64,000 nt of DNA from the NCBI GenBank assembly GCA_965200465.1, contig OZ241358.1, positions 3,286,001 to 3,350,000 on the forward strand, written 5' to 3'. The notes under the pieces were generated by a model that was not told the DNA's origin, searched no databases, and was given only the letters and a program-made list of their open reading frames with translations. Both the position numbers and the translations under genes were made by a program. Shown here one piece after another: positions 16,234 to 25,095 of this stretch. Origin of the DNA: Azophilus sp965200465 (GTDB lineage Bacteria > Pseudomonadota > Gammaproteobacteria > Pseudomonadales > Azotimanducaceae). Position 1 is the stretch's first letter; every line of letters starts with the position of its first letter.

Positions 16234-18486
16234 ATGAACCGCACAATCTCGATGTTTGCTGCGCTTTCCACACTGTCCGGCGCCGCTTGGCTGGCGCCCG
16301 CCGGAAACGCCGAGGAACTGGTGTACTTGGAGGAAATCATCGTAACGGCCACCAAAAGGGCGCAGAGCCTGCAGGACGTGCCCATTGCGGTGTCCGCCTT
16401 TTCCAACGACGCCATCGAAGCCACCCGGATGCAGGGTCTGAACGACATCGCCATCCGCACTCCGAACTTCCTGATCGGCCAGCAGGGCCCCACGGCGCCC
16501 GAACTGACCATTCGCGGCATCGGCTCCACGGACCGCGAATCCGGCAGCGACCGCTCGGTGGTGGTGTTCGTGGATGAGGTTTACATCGGGCGCACCGGCG
16601 CCTCGACCTTCGACCTGTTCGATTTGGAGCGAGTGGAAGTGTTGCGTGGGCCGCAGGGGACCCTATTCGGGCGCAACGTGGTTGGGGGCGCCGTCAACCT
16701 AGTGACCGCCAAGCCTTCCTCCGAATTTGACGCCAAGGTGCAGGCCACCTATGGCCGCCGCAGTCTGGCGGAGTTCAAGGCCATGCTGAACGGCGGCCTT
16801 GCCGACACTCTGGCCGGGCGGCTGTCGCTGTCCGTCAAGTCCCAGGACGGCTTTTACAGGATGCGCAGCTTTGACCGGGACAGGTCCAACGACACGAAAG
16901 GCTATGGCGTTCGCGGCCAGCTTTTGTTCACCCCGTCCGATGACTTGTCGCTGCTGCTCAGCCTGGACGTCGCCGAGGACGAAGTGGAAGGCGTGGCCAG
17001 CAGGATCAGCCAAGGCGCCGTCAGCGACGCGGACTTTGCCGCCGCCCTAGCGCCTTTCGGCCCCTTCGTGCCGGCGGCCGACCCCTTCACCACGGACAAC
17101 AACAAGTTCGGCATGATCGACCGCAGCCATGTGGCGTTCATGGGCCGTCTCGACTGGTCCACCGCCATCGGCGACCTGACGGTGATTCCCGCTTACCGCA
17201 GCGCCGAGTTCGATGAATTGCGGGACATCGCCGGCATCGGCTTCAACGCCGCTGGGGTCAGGGGTTTCGAGTCCACCGCCATCAACGACGAGAACTACGA
17301 AGCCCTCTCCGTTGAAGCCCGGATGGCGTCGTCCAGCGACCGCGGCGGCCCCTTGAGTTGGATTGCCGGCTTCTACTATTTGGACGAGAAAATCGACCGC
17401 GACCAAATTCGGGAGCGCCAAGCCAACACCGCCTTTTCCCGGCCGCTGTTCGACCAGTTGAACAACGCCTCAAGCGTAGCCCTGTTCGGGGAGGCGACCT
17501 ACAGGCTGGCGGACCGGGTCAACCTAACCCTCGGCGGACGCTGGACCAAGGACAAGAAGGACTTCGACCTCGAGGTGGTCAACACGCTGTCGGCGGCGGA
17601 GCAGGCCGAGATCGCCGCCCGATTGGGCCGCGCCACCACCCTGAACCCCGCCCAGCAGGAGTACGTTGCGCAAGCGGATGAAAGCTGGTCCGAGTTCACG
17701 CCCAAGGCTACGGTCAGCTTCGACCTCAGCGAGGACGTGCTGGCCTTTGCCACCTATTCCGAAGGCTTCAAAAGCGGCGGCTTCGTGGGCCTGGCCTCCA
17801 CCAGCCGCCAAGCGGTGCTCTCCTTTGCGCCTGAATCCGCCCAAAACTGGGAGTTCGGCCTCAAGGCGACGCTGGCCAACGGACGGCTGCAGCTCAACGC
17901 CAGCTACTACGACATCAAGTTCAAGCAACTGCAGTTGCGCGACCGGGTGCTCACCATCCCGGGCGACGTGACCAGCGCCATCGTCACCATCGCCAACGCC
18001 GCCGAGGCGGAAATGAACGGCGTGGAGTTGGAGATGGTGGCCCTGCCCTTCACCGGCCTAACCCTTAGCGGCGGCTTCTCCACCTTGGACAGCGAGATCA
18101 CCGAGGTTGCCGAGGGGTCCAATGTGGTGCTGGGCGCGGACCTGCCGAAGGCGCCGGAATTCACCCTGAACCTAGCCGCGGAGTACGCCTTCGCATTGGG
18201 TCCGGGAACGCTCGCGCTGCGGGCGGACTACCGGCACACCGGGGACCACTACTTCGACCTCAACGAGCAGGCCGCCGGGCGGGAGGACGACTACGGCTTG
18301 CTCGGCGCCAGAATCTCCTATGCCGGCGCTGAGGACTCCTGGGAATTGGCCGCCTGGGGCAAAAACCTGACGGACGAGCTGTACCGCTCCCATGTGCAGA
18401 GCATTCGCGCCGGGCGGGCCGGCATCTCCCAAATGGGCGAGCCGCGCACTTGGGGCCTGACCTTCACGAAACGGTTTGGCGGCTGA
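16234..18486 (+). CDS. TonB-dependent outer membrane receptor
   Basis: A 750-residue outer-membrane receptor. The N-terminus MNRTISMFAALSTLSGAAWL is a signal peptide. EEIIVTATKRAQSLQDVP is the TonB box and start of the plug, LTIRGIGSTDRESGSDRSVV and VEVLRGPQGTLFGRNVVGG complete the plug motifs, and the barrel ends in LTFTKRFGG. A GGAG ribosome-binding site precedes the ATG. The receptor is of the large FecA/IroN-like group common in Caulobacter, sphingomonads and marine gammaproteobacteria, often used for plant- or algae-derived compounds. Its location between the regulator and the hydratase, with the shared operator, suggests it imports a substrate of this pathway. Confidence 0.93.
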   Translation: MNRTISMFAALSTLSGAAWLAPAGNAEELVYLEEIIVTATKRAQSLQDVPIAVSAFSNDAIEATRMQGLNDIAIRTPNFLIGQQGPTAPELTIRGIGSTDRESGSDRSVVVFVDEVYIGRTGASTFDLFDLERVEVLRGPQGTLFGRNVVGGAVNLVTAKPSSEFDAKVQATYGRRSLAEFKAMLNGGLADTLAGRLSLSVKSQDGFYRMRSFDRDRSNDTKGYGVRGQLLFTPSDDLSLLLSLDVAEDEVEGVASRISQGAVSDADFAAALAPFGPFVPAADPFTTDNNKFGMIDRSHVAFMGRLDWSTAIGDLTVIPAYRSAEFDELRDIAGIGFNAAGVRGFESTAINDENYEALSVEARMASSSDRGGPLSWIAGFYYLDEKIDRDQIRERQANTAFSRPLFDQLNNASSVALFGEATYRLADRVNLTLGGRWTKDKKDFDLEVVNTLSAAEQAEIAARLGRATTLNPAQQEYVAQADESWSEFTPKATVSFDLSEDVLAFATYSEGFKSGGFVGLASTSRQAVLSFAPESAQNWEFGLKATLANGRLQLNASYYDIKFKQLQLRDRVLTIPGDVTSAIVTIANAAEAEMNGVELEMVALPFTGLTLSGGFSTLDSEITEVAEGSNVVLGADLPKAPEFTLNLAAEYAFALGPGTLALRADYRHTGDHYFDLNEQAAGREDDYGLLGARISYAGAEDSWELAAWGKNLTDELYRSHVQSIRAGRAGISQMGEPRTWGLTFTKRFGG

Positions 18487-19552
18487 CGGCGGCCGCGGGG
18501 CGGTGTTCAGCGCCTACGCCGCGCTCGGCCCAGCGGAATACGTCGAGACGTTCGGGCTGGACTTCGAACAGTTCCAGCCCGGACAGGTCTTCCGCCATCG
18601 GCCGGGCGTGAGCCTCAGCGCCCAGGAAAACACCGATGAGTGCCTAGACACCCAAAACGCCGCCCAAGTGCATTACGACGCCCAGTACGCCGCCGCCACG
18701 GAGTTCGGCCAACGGCTGGGCGTCAGCACCCTGACATTGCAGAAAACCCTGGGCATGGCTTGGAAGACCTTTGCCCGCAAGGATCGGATCCTCGAGTTCT
18801 CCAACATCTCAATGAGGGCGCCGGTGTTCGACGGCGCAACGCTCTACGCCGAAAGCGAGATACGGGCCGTGGAGGAAGCCGACGACCAATGCGGCTTGGT
18901 CTCCGTGGAAACCCGCACCCTGTCGGAACGGGGGGCGCCGCTGGCGGTGCTGGCTTATCGGCTGCGGGTGTTCAAGGCTGGCAGGCACCCCCTATACGGC
19001 CGCCCGGAGTTCGCCCAGCCGGCCAATGAGTCTCGCTTCGCCGCCTATCGGCAGGCGGAGGACGGCGCCTTGGTGGAGCAAACCGGGCTGTATTTTGACG
19101 ACTTTGCGGTGGGCGACTGCTTCCACCATCGGCCGGCCAAGTTCGTCGGCGCGGCGGAGGCCCTTATGCACGCCCGGCATGCCCTGGATTGGAACCCAAG
19201 GTTCAACGACCCCAACCACAGCCGTGAGCATTTCGCCGACCCAAGCGCACCTTTGACGGAGGCTTACGCCATCAGTGCGGTGACCGCCGCCACCACCCGC
19301 ACCCTAGGCCGGGTGGTGGCCAACCTGGAGTGGCGCGACCTAGTGCTGCATCGCTTGGCGCACCCCGGCGAAACCCTTAGCTGCCGCACGACGGTGCGGG
19401 AGAAGATCGATTCGGCCTCCAGGCCGGACCAAGGCATCCTGCGAGTCGCCAGCGCGGCCAGCGGCGCCAACGGCGAGCCGCTGATGTCCTACGAGCGGGT
19501 GCTGTTGGTGTATAGGCGCGGCCAAGGCCCCTACCAAGCCGCCGGCTATTGA
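18476..19552 (+). CDS. MaoC-type double-hotdog enoyl-CoA hydratase, mesaconyl-CoA hydratase-like
   Basis: A protein of about 350 residues with two hotdog folds. FEQFQPGQVFRHRPGVSLSA and the active-site region QENTDECLDTQNAAQVHYD form the first, and YFDDFAVGDCFHHRP and HALDWNPRFND belong to the second. The length and double domain match mesaconyl-CoA (beta-methylmalyl-CoA) hydratases rather than short R-specific hydratases. The listed TTG start overlaps the receptor gene by 11 bp; GTG 18503 is an alternative. Paired with the CitE lyase it would hydrate mesaconyl-CoA or itaconyl-CoA before cleavage. The stop is 11 bp from that of the convergent E2 gene. Confidence 0.82.
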   Translation: MAADGGRGAVFSAYAALGPAEYVETFGLDFEQFQPGQVFRHRPGVSLSAQENTDECLDTQNAAQVHYDAQYAAATEFGQRLGVSTLTLQKTLGMAWKTFARKDRILEFSNISMRAPVFDGATLYAESEIRAVEEADDQCGLVSVETRTLSERGAPLAVLAYRLRVFKAGRHPLYGRPEFAQPANESRFAAYRQAEDGALVEQTGLYFDDFAVGDCFHHRPAKFVGAAEALMHARHALDWNPRFNDPNHSREHFADPSAPLTEAYAISAVTAATTRTLGRVVANLEWRDLVLHRLAHPGETLSCRTTVREKIDSASRPDQGILRVASAASGANGEPLMSYERVLLVYRRGQGPYQAAGY

Positions 19553-19563
19553 ACCGCCAGCCG

Positions 19564-20757
19564 CTAGGCGAACAGCGTGGCCGGATGCTGCAAGGACGCC
19601 TTGACGGCTTGGATCATGGCGGCGGCCTCCTGGCCGTCGATGAAACGGTGATCAAAGGAGGAGGACAGGTTCATCAGCAGCCGCACCGCCACTTGGCCGT
19701 TAACCACCGCCGGCCGCTGCATCGCCTTGTTGACGCCGATGACCGCCACTTCGGGATGGTTGATGATGGGCGTTGAGACAACGCCGCCCAGCTTGCCCAA
19801 ACTACTGACCGTAATGCTGGAGCCGGTAAGGCGCTGCGGCGGCAATTGCCCGTCCCGCGCCGCTTGGGCCGCTTCGGCAATGGCGGCGGTCAGTTCCCGG
19901 AAGGACAGCTGGTGCGCATTCCGCACCACGGGCACCTTCAGGCCTTGCGCGGTTTGGGTGGCGACGCCCAGATGCACCCCGCGGTGACGGCGCATGACGC
20001 CTGACTCGGCGTCATAGGTGGCGTTGCATTGGGGAAACTCGGCCGCCGCTTGGATGACGGCGGCGCAGACGAACGGCAGCAGGCTGAGCCGGTCCCCGCG
20101 GTTCGAGGCCTCGCCCCAATGCCGGCGCAAGGCGTCCAGCTCCGTGACGTCCACCTCCTCCACATAGGTGAAGTGGGGTATCTCCCGCTTGCTCTGCGCC
20201 ATGCGCTTGGCGATGGCCCGCCGCACTCCGATCACCTTGATCTCTTCGGTTTCCGCGGGGAGACCGATTTTGGCGGCCGGCGGCGCTTGCCGGCCGGCGA
20301 GGTGGGCATCGAAGTCGCTGCGCAGAATGCGCCCCTGGGGACCGCTGCCGGCGACCTCAGCTAGGTTTACGCCGGCCTCCGCGGCCCGCCGGCGAATCGC
20401 GGGGGAGGTGAGAACCTTGGGCTGCTTCCCCGGCGCGGCTTTTTCCTTCGGTTCCCGAATGGGCGCCTGCTCTTGATTTGACGGCGACGGCAACTCCTGA
20501 GTTGCGGCCGGCGGCGCCTCGGTCGCAAAGACGGCCAGTTCGGCGCCGACGGCGAGCAAGTCGCCAGGCTGCCCAGCGGTGCGCAGCACCACGCCGTCAA
20601 CGGGCGCCGGCACCTCCACGTTGGCCTTGTCGGTCATCAGGTTGGCGATGGCGTCCCCTTCGCGCACGGCGTCGCCGGGCTGCACCAGCCATTCGAGGAC
20701 CTCGGCCTCCACGGTGCCTTCGCCCAGATCCGGGAGCTTGAAAACGTAGTTTCCCAT
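19564..20757 (-). CDS. bkdB: Branched-chain 2-oxoacid dehydrogenase E2 (dihydrolipoyl acyltransferase)
   Basis: A 397-residue protein with the three usual parts. The lipoyl domain carries LMTDKANVEVPAP, with Lys44 as the lipoylation site. A proline/glutamate-rich linker follows, then a peripheral subunit-binding domain (SPAIRRRAAEAGVNLAEVAG). The acyltransferase domain ends with SSSFDHRFIDGQEAA, containing the catalytic His and Asp-Gly. The start ATG 20757 gives MGNYVFKLPDLGEG, the standard E2 N-terminus. It lies 8 bp after the E1beta gene. It transfers branched acyl groups to CoA in valine, leucine and isoleucine breakdown. No E3 (lipoamide dehydrogenase) is in the window, so the complex presumably uses one encoded elsewhere. 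Confidence 0.92.
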   Translation of the reverse strand: MGNYVFKLPDLGEGTVEAEVLEWLVQPGDAVREGDAIANLMTDKANVEVPAPVDGVVLRTAGQPGDLLAVGAELAVFATEAPPAATQELPSPSNQEQAPIREPKEKAAPGKQPKVLTSPAIRRRAAEAGVNLAEVAGSGPQGRILRSDFDAHLAGRQAPPAAKIGLPAETEEIKVIGVRRAIAKRMAQSKREIPHFTYVEEVDVTELDALRRHWGEASNRGDRLSLLPFVCAAVIQAAAEFPQCNATYDAESGVMRRHRGVHLGVATQTAQGLKVPVVRNAHQLSFRELTAAIAEAAQAARDGQLPPQRLTGSSITVSSLGKLGGVVSTPIINHPEVAVIGVNKAMQRPAVVNGQVAVRLLMNLSSSFDHRFIDGQEAAAMIQAVKASLQHPATLFA

Positions 20758-20765
20758 CCAAGTTC

Positions 20766-21779
20766 TCAGGCCGAAAGCACCTCGACCAAAGCCGCCGCCA
20801 ACCGCTTCTGACCGGGAAAGTACTGCCACTCAAAGGCATGCGGGTAGGGGGTGTCCCAGCCGCAGACCCGCAGAATGGGCGCTTCCAAGTAGTGGAAGCA
20901 GGCTTCCTGAACGGTGGCGGACAGCTCGGCGCCAAAGCCGGAAAAGCGAGTGGCCTCATGCACGATCAGGCAACGCCCGGTCTTTTTCACCGACCGCTTC
21001 AGAACCTCCACGTCCAGCGGAATCATGCTGCGCACATCCACGATCTCGGCATCCACGCCGGCCAGGGCGGCGGTGGCCTCGGCCACATGCACCATGGTGC
21101 CGTAGCAGAGGATGGTGACTTCGCCGCCTTCCCTGACGGTCTCCGCCCGGCCGATGGGCACGGTGTAGTAGTCCTCCGGCACTTCGCCCTTGGGATGGGC
21201 GCTCCAAGCGACCGCCGGCTTTTCCGGGTCTCCGTCGAAAGGGCCGTTGTAGATGCGCTTCGGCTCGAAGAAGATGACCGGATCGTCGTCTTCAATGGCG
21301 CTGATGAGCAAGCCCTTGGCGTCATAGGGGTTGGAGGGCATGACCACCTTGAGGCCGCAGACATGGGTGAAGATGCCCTCCGGGCTTTGCGAGTGGGTTT
21401 GCCCGCCGCGTATGCCGCCGCCGCAGGGGGCGCGGATGGTGACGGGGGCGAAGAAGTCCCCGCCCGTCCGGTAGCGCAGGCGGGCCAGTTCGCTGACGAT
21501 CTGGTCATAGCCGGGATAGATGTAGTCGGCGAACTGAATTTCAGCCACCGGGCGCAGTCCATGCACCCCCATGCCGATGGCGCAGCCGATGATGCCGCCT
21601 TCGGCGATGGGAGCGTCAATGACGCGGTGCTCGCCATGTTTGCGCTGCAGGCCCTCCGTGCAGCGGAAAACGCCGCCGAAGTAGCCGATGTCCTCGCCGA
21701 GGACCACTACGCTGGAATCCCGCGCCAGCATCAGGTCCATGGCCGAGTTCAAGGCTTGCACCATGTTCATGCGCGGCAT
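20766..21779 (-). CDS. bkdA2: Branched-chain 2-oxoacid dehydrogenase E1 beta subunit
   Basis: A transketolase-like subunit of 337 residues beginning MPRMNMVQALNSAMDLMLAR. VLGEDIGYFGGVFRCTEGL, DAPIAEGGIIGCAIGMG and IRAPCGGGIRGGQTHSQSPE are typical of the beta chain of BCKDH-type E1; the last contains the conserved His-Ser pair near the active site. Codons upstream of ATG 21779 are of poor composition and are left out. Together with E1alpha it binds thiamine diphosphate and decarboxylates the branched 2-oxo acids. About 100 bp separate it from E1alpha. Confidence 0.93.
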   Translation of the reverse strand: MPRMNMVQALNSAMDLMLARDSSVVVLGEDIGYFGGVFRCTEGLQRKHGEHRVIDAPIAEGGIIGCAIGMGVHGLRPVAEIQFADYIYPGYDQIVSELARLRYRTGGDFFAPVTIRAPCGGGIRGGQTHSQSPEGIFTHVCGLKVVMPSNPYDAKGLLISAIEDDDPVIFFEPKRIYNGPFDGDPEKPAVAWSAHPKGEVPEDYYTVPIGRAETVREGGEVTILCYGTMVHVAEATAALAGVDAEIVDVRSMIPLDVEVLKRSVKKTGRCLIVHEATRFSGFGAELSATVQEACFHYLEAPILRVCGWDTPYPHAFEWQYFPGQKRLAAALVEVLSA

Positions 21780-21878
21780 GCGGCGCCTCCTTGGGGCCAA
21801 GGCGGCGCGCCGCGGCGCACTCCCCGGCGGTCTGCGCGAAGCCGCCGCAAACTCCCGCGGTGCCGGCGCTTGCCCATC

Positions 21879-23117
21879 CTAGCCTGCATCCAAGCTGCGC
21901 GACTGCTCTCGCTGGGCAATCAGGTGCTCAGGAACGTCCTTGAAGACATCCTCAAACAGTTCCGACTTGTCCAGAAAGGGAGCCTCGGTCATGGAGCCGT
22001 AAGCCAGCGCCTCCTTCCAACAGGCGTCCACCAACTGCTGCGCTTCAGCCTCCAAGGCCGCATGCTTCGCCTCGCTCCAGTCCCCGCGCTGGATCATGTG
22101 TTGCTTCAGGCGCTCCACCGGGTCCCCCAACGGCCAGGACTTGAACTCGTCCCTTGGCCGATAGCGGGAGGGATCGTCGCTGGTGGAGTGGGCGCCGGCC
22201 CGATAGGTGACGTGTTCGAGCAAAGTGGGGCCGTGCCCCCGGCGGGCCCGCTCCGCCGCCCAAAGCGTCGCCGCGTACACCGCCAGAAAGTCGTTGCCGT
22301 CCACCCGCAGGGAGGCCACGCCGTAGCCCGGCCCCCGGGCGGCGAAGGTGCGCCGCTCCCCTCCGGCGAAGCCTTGGAAGGTGGATATGGCCCACTGGTT
22401 GTTGACCACGTTGAGCACCACCGGCGCCTGATAGACGGTGGCGAAGGTCAGGGCATGATGAAAGTCCGCCTCGGCGGTGGAGCCCTCCCCCATCCAAGCG
22501 GCGGCAACGGCGTCCTCCCCGCGGATGGCGGAGGCCATGGCCCAGCCGACGGCCTGGGGAAACTGGGTGGCCAAGTTGCCCGAGACGGAGAAGATGTTGC
22601 CCCGCGCCCAGTGGTACATCACCGGCATCTGCCGTCCCTTGCACATGTCCTTGGAGTTGGAGAGGCATTGGCACATCAACTCCGCAGGGCTGCGCCCGCG
22701 CGCCAAGTGCAGCCCTTGGTTGCGGTAGGAGGGAAACAGCATGTCCCCCGGCCGCAGCGCCATGGCGGCGGCTACGGAAACCGCCTCCTCCCCCTTGGAC
22801 TGCATGTAGAAGGAGATCCGGCCTTGGCGCTGCATCCGCAGCATGCGCTCATCAAAGGCGCGGGTGACCGACATGTGGCGCAGGGCGACATGCAGCTCCT
22901 GGTCGTCAAGGTGCGGATGCCAAGGCCCCACGGCGGTGTGCTGCTCGTCGAGCACCCGCACCATCCGCTGGGCGAGGTCGGCCATTTCCTGAACCTTGCT
23001 GTTGACTTCGGGGCGCTCGACTTCGCCCGCCGGGGAGATGGCGACGTAGCCAAAATCCGGTTGGTCACCCGGCCTTGCCGGAGGATGGGGAATGTGCAGG
23101 CGGGAACGCTTAGGCAT
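21879..23117 (-). CDS. bkdA1: Branched-chain 2-oxoacid dehydrogenase E1 alpha subunit
   Basis: The 412-residue thiamine-diphosphate-binding subunit. MQRQGRISFYMQSKGEEA and MLFPSYRNQGLHLARG are conserved in the bacterial BkdA1 group. The ThDP/Mg2+ motif runs from AWMGEGSTAEADFHHAL to VVNNQWAIST. YRAGAHSTSDDPSRYRPRDE is the phosphorylation-loop region of E1alpha chains. It is the first gene of the E1alpha-E1beta-E2 operon, whose promoter should lie in 23118-23222. Propionyl-CoA from the neighbouring dicarboxylate pathway and from isoleucine/valine breakdown would feed the same downstream route. Confidence 0.93.
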   Translation of the reverse strand: MPKRSRLHIPHPPARPGDQPDFGYVAISPAGEVERPEVNSKVQEMADLAQRMVRVLDEQHTAVGPWHPHLDDQELHVALRHMSVTRAFDERMLRMQRQGRISFYMQSKGEEAVSVAAAMALRPGDMLFPSYRNQGLHLARGRSPAELMCQCLSNSKDMCKGRQMPVMYHWARGNIFSVSGNLATQFPQAVGWAMASAIRGEDAVAAAWMGEGSTAEADFHHALTFATVYQAPVVLNVVNNQWAISTFQGFAGGERRTFAARGPGYGVASLRVDGNDFLAVYAATLWAAERARRGHGPTLLEHVTYRAGAHSTSDDPSRYRPRDEFKSWPLGDPVERLKQHMIQRGDWSEAKHAALEAEAQQLVDACWKEALAYGSMTEAPFLDKSELFEDVFKDVPEHLIAQREQSRSLDAG

Positions 23118-23222
23118 AGGCTAAGTTAAGCGCCGCAAGGGGCAAATTTCAAGCGGACGAATCTCAAAAAAAGACGACCAGCGCACTGTGGCTGTAGTTG
23201 CGGTGCATTATAGCAGGCTCAC

Positions 23223-23987
23223 TCATTTTTGGCTTGCTGCGGTTTTTCCAAATTTTGGCAGATTGAAGCCCGCAACTGGCTTGGCGGAAGGATATGGACA
23301 CTCGATTTTGCTGTGGCTCAATCCGCACTTGACCATCGCGTCGGCGACTTGGATGGTGGCGGGGATCGGGTCGATCACTGGCACGTCGTAGTCGGTGGCC
23401 AGCAGGGCGGCGCGGATGGCTTCGGCGCAGCCTAGGAAGCCGGTGCATCCCAGGACGATGGCGTCCGCGCCGTCCTGCTCGATGGAGAGACGGGCCTTTT
23501 CGGCAAGAGCGGCGTTAAGTGCGTCCAAGTCATGGCTGAGTTCCAAGACGGGGACGTCGATCGATTGAAAGGAGGCGTACTGTTGGGCAAGCCCGTAGGA
23601 GTGAATGATCTTGTCGATCATGGGACGAATGCGCCCTAGGACGGTGATGAAGCTGAACCGATGGCCCAGCATGTTTGCCATGTGCAAAGACGTTTGGCCC
23701 GCACCCAACACTGGGATGGACACCACCTCTCTACAGGCATGCAGTCCAGGATCGCCCATGCAGTCTATGATGATGGCGTTGGCACCGGCCTGCTCTGCTA
23801 GGATGGCCTTGCGGATGGTGTCCGGGATGCTCAGCGCCTCATCGAATTCGCTCTCAATGGACGAGGGGCCGCTGTCCAGCAGGCTGTGGTGAATTTTGAG
23901 ATCGGAGCGCTCCAAGAGCTCCACATCTCCTAGGGTGCGCACACCCCTTGTGATGATGGGCGTAATGAGTTGAATGACAGTGCTCAT
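23223..23987 (-). CDS. Aspartate/glutamate/hydantoin racemase family protein
   Basis: A 254-residue member of the cofactor-independent racemase family. The two catalytic cysteines are in AIIIDCMGDPGLHACR and IVLGCTGFLGCAEAI, the usual positions for deprotonation from either face. ATG 23987 follows GGAGG at good spacing. It is the last gene of the TonB-MalT-HyuA-DUF917 series, 16 bp after the DUF917 gene. With HyuA nearby, racemisation of a hydantoin or amino acid intermediate is the likely job, but Asp/Glu racemase or maleate isomerase activity cannot be excluded. Confidence 0.85.
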   Translation of the reverse strand: MSTVIQLITPIITRGVRTLGDVELLERSDLKIHHSLLDSGPSSIESEFDEALSIPDTIRKAILAEQAGANAIIIDCMGDPGLHACREVVSIPVLGAGQTSLHMANMLGHRFSFITVLGRIRPMIDKIIHSYGLAQQYASFQSIDVPVLELSHDLDALNAALAEKARLSIEQDGADAIVLGCTGFLGCAEAIRAALLATDYDVPVIDPIPATIQVADAMVKCGLSHSKIECPYPSAKPVAGFNLPKFGKTAASQK

Positions 23988-24003
23988 GGTGCTGCCTCCG
24001 ATG

Positions 24004-25095
24004 CTAGTCGTTGATTTCTTCCAAGGGAACAAAAGGGTCCTCGAAGCCAAACGCCTGGGGGCCGAACACGGCCAGTGATTCAGGCGTTCGCATGATGGGT
24101 GCGGCGCTGGTGCCAATGACTTTCAGACGCTGGCCGTATTTCAGGAACTCAACGGGAATGGGCTCCGCCGTCTCCCGATCAACTAGGCAGATCAGGTCTG
24201 GCACGATGGCCTTGACTTGGCCGTCTTGCCTGGCGAGGAGATGTTCGTTTTGGAAGATGACCTCCATTTGCGAAGCCGACCCGTCCAAGGCGGAAAGGGT
24301 GCAGCAACCCACTGAGAAGCCGGAGCGGATCTCGCGGCGGATGTCCAGCACCCTGCCGTCAAACAAAACCCTGCTGTGGTTGTAGTACGGCGTGGTGCGC
24401 AGATGGTTGACGACGGCCTCCACCGGACTCCCCGTCCTGCCGGCTTGCGTGATCACCCGGCCGATTTCCAGCGCCAATGTCAGGGTGCCCTTTACCGCAG
24501 TGCGCTTGACGTCCCGGCCGGTCATGGGGTAGCTGGAAAGAATGACGCTGCAGCCGAGATGCACCGATGTCCGCCGCACGAGGTCCTCGGCGGCCTTGGC
24601 GCCACCGGTATCGACAATCACGGAGGTCAAATGGTCGTCGGTGATGACAAGAGGTGTGCAAGACACACCGTACACATTATAGGTGACCATCTGAATCTCT
24701 GGAAAGGCGCGGCCCATGCCGTCCGCGTCCACCAACGGCAGATTTAGCCTGGCTGCGGCCATGATGGGCAGGAGGGAGTTGATGCCGCCGATCTCGATGC
24801 CGACCAACGCATCCGCCTTGCGGCCTAGCCGCTGCTCCAGTCGCCGAATTGCGAGGTCCACGTCGTCGCCGCAGGCAGCCTTTTCGCCCAGCACCGCGGG
24901 AACGCCCAACATCGCAATGGTGAAGACGCTGGCCTCGTCGTGCAAGGAGTCCGCGTCAATGACTTCCGGTGCCCCGAATTCCTCAACGGCGTTCATGGCC
25001 AGCAGCCGGCCGATGTAGGGATCGCCCCCACCGCCAGTGCCGAGAAACGCAGCGCCCTTGGCGATGTGCTCCAAGTCCTTTGGGGACAATTTCAT
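24004..25095 (-). CDS. DUF917 family protein
   Basis: A 363-residue protein beginning KDLEHIAKGAAFLGTGGGGD, the diagnostic N-terminus of DUF917, with GIEIGGINSLLPIMAAARL and PLVDADGMGRAFPEIQM further on. No biochemical function is established for this family that I know of. Members regularly sit beside HyuA-type hydantoinase/oxoprolinase genes. The start overlaps the HyuA stop by 1 bp (25095), so both are translated together; the natural guess is a HyuA partner subunit in place of the missing HyuB. Confidence 0.85.
   Translation of the reverse strand: MKLSPKDLEHIAKGAAFLGTGGGGDPYIGRLLAMNAVEEFGAPEVIDADSLHDEASVFTIAMLGVPAVLGEKAACGDDVDLAIRRLEQRLGRKADALVGIEIGGINSLLPIMAAARLNLPLVDADGMGRAFPEIQMVTYNVYGVSCTPLVITDDHLTSVIVDTGGAKAAEDLVRRTSVHLGCSVILSSYPMTGRDVKRTAVKGTLTLALEIGRVITQAGRTGSPVEAVVNHLRTTPYYNHSRVLFDGRVLDIRREIRSGFSVGCCTLSALDGSASQMEVIFQNEHLLARQDGQVKAIVPDLICLVDRETAEPIPVEFLKYGQRLKVIGTSAAPIMRTPESLAVFGPQAFGFEDPFVPLEEIND

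Noticed and set aside
20838..23129. Plus-strand open frame of 763 codons
   Set aside because: It lies antisense to the E1beta and E1alpha genes, has low-complexity composition and no motifs; it is a GC-rich shadow.
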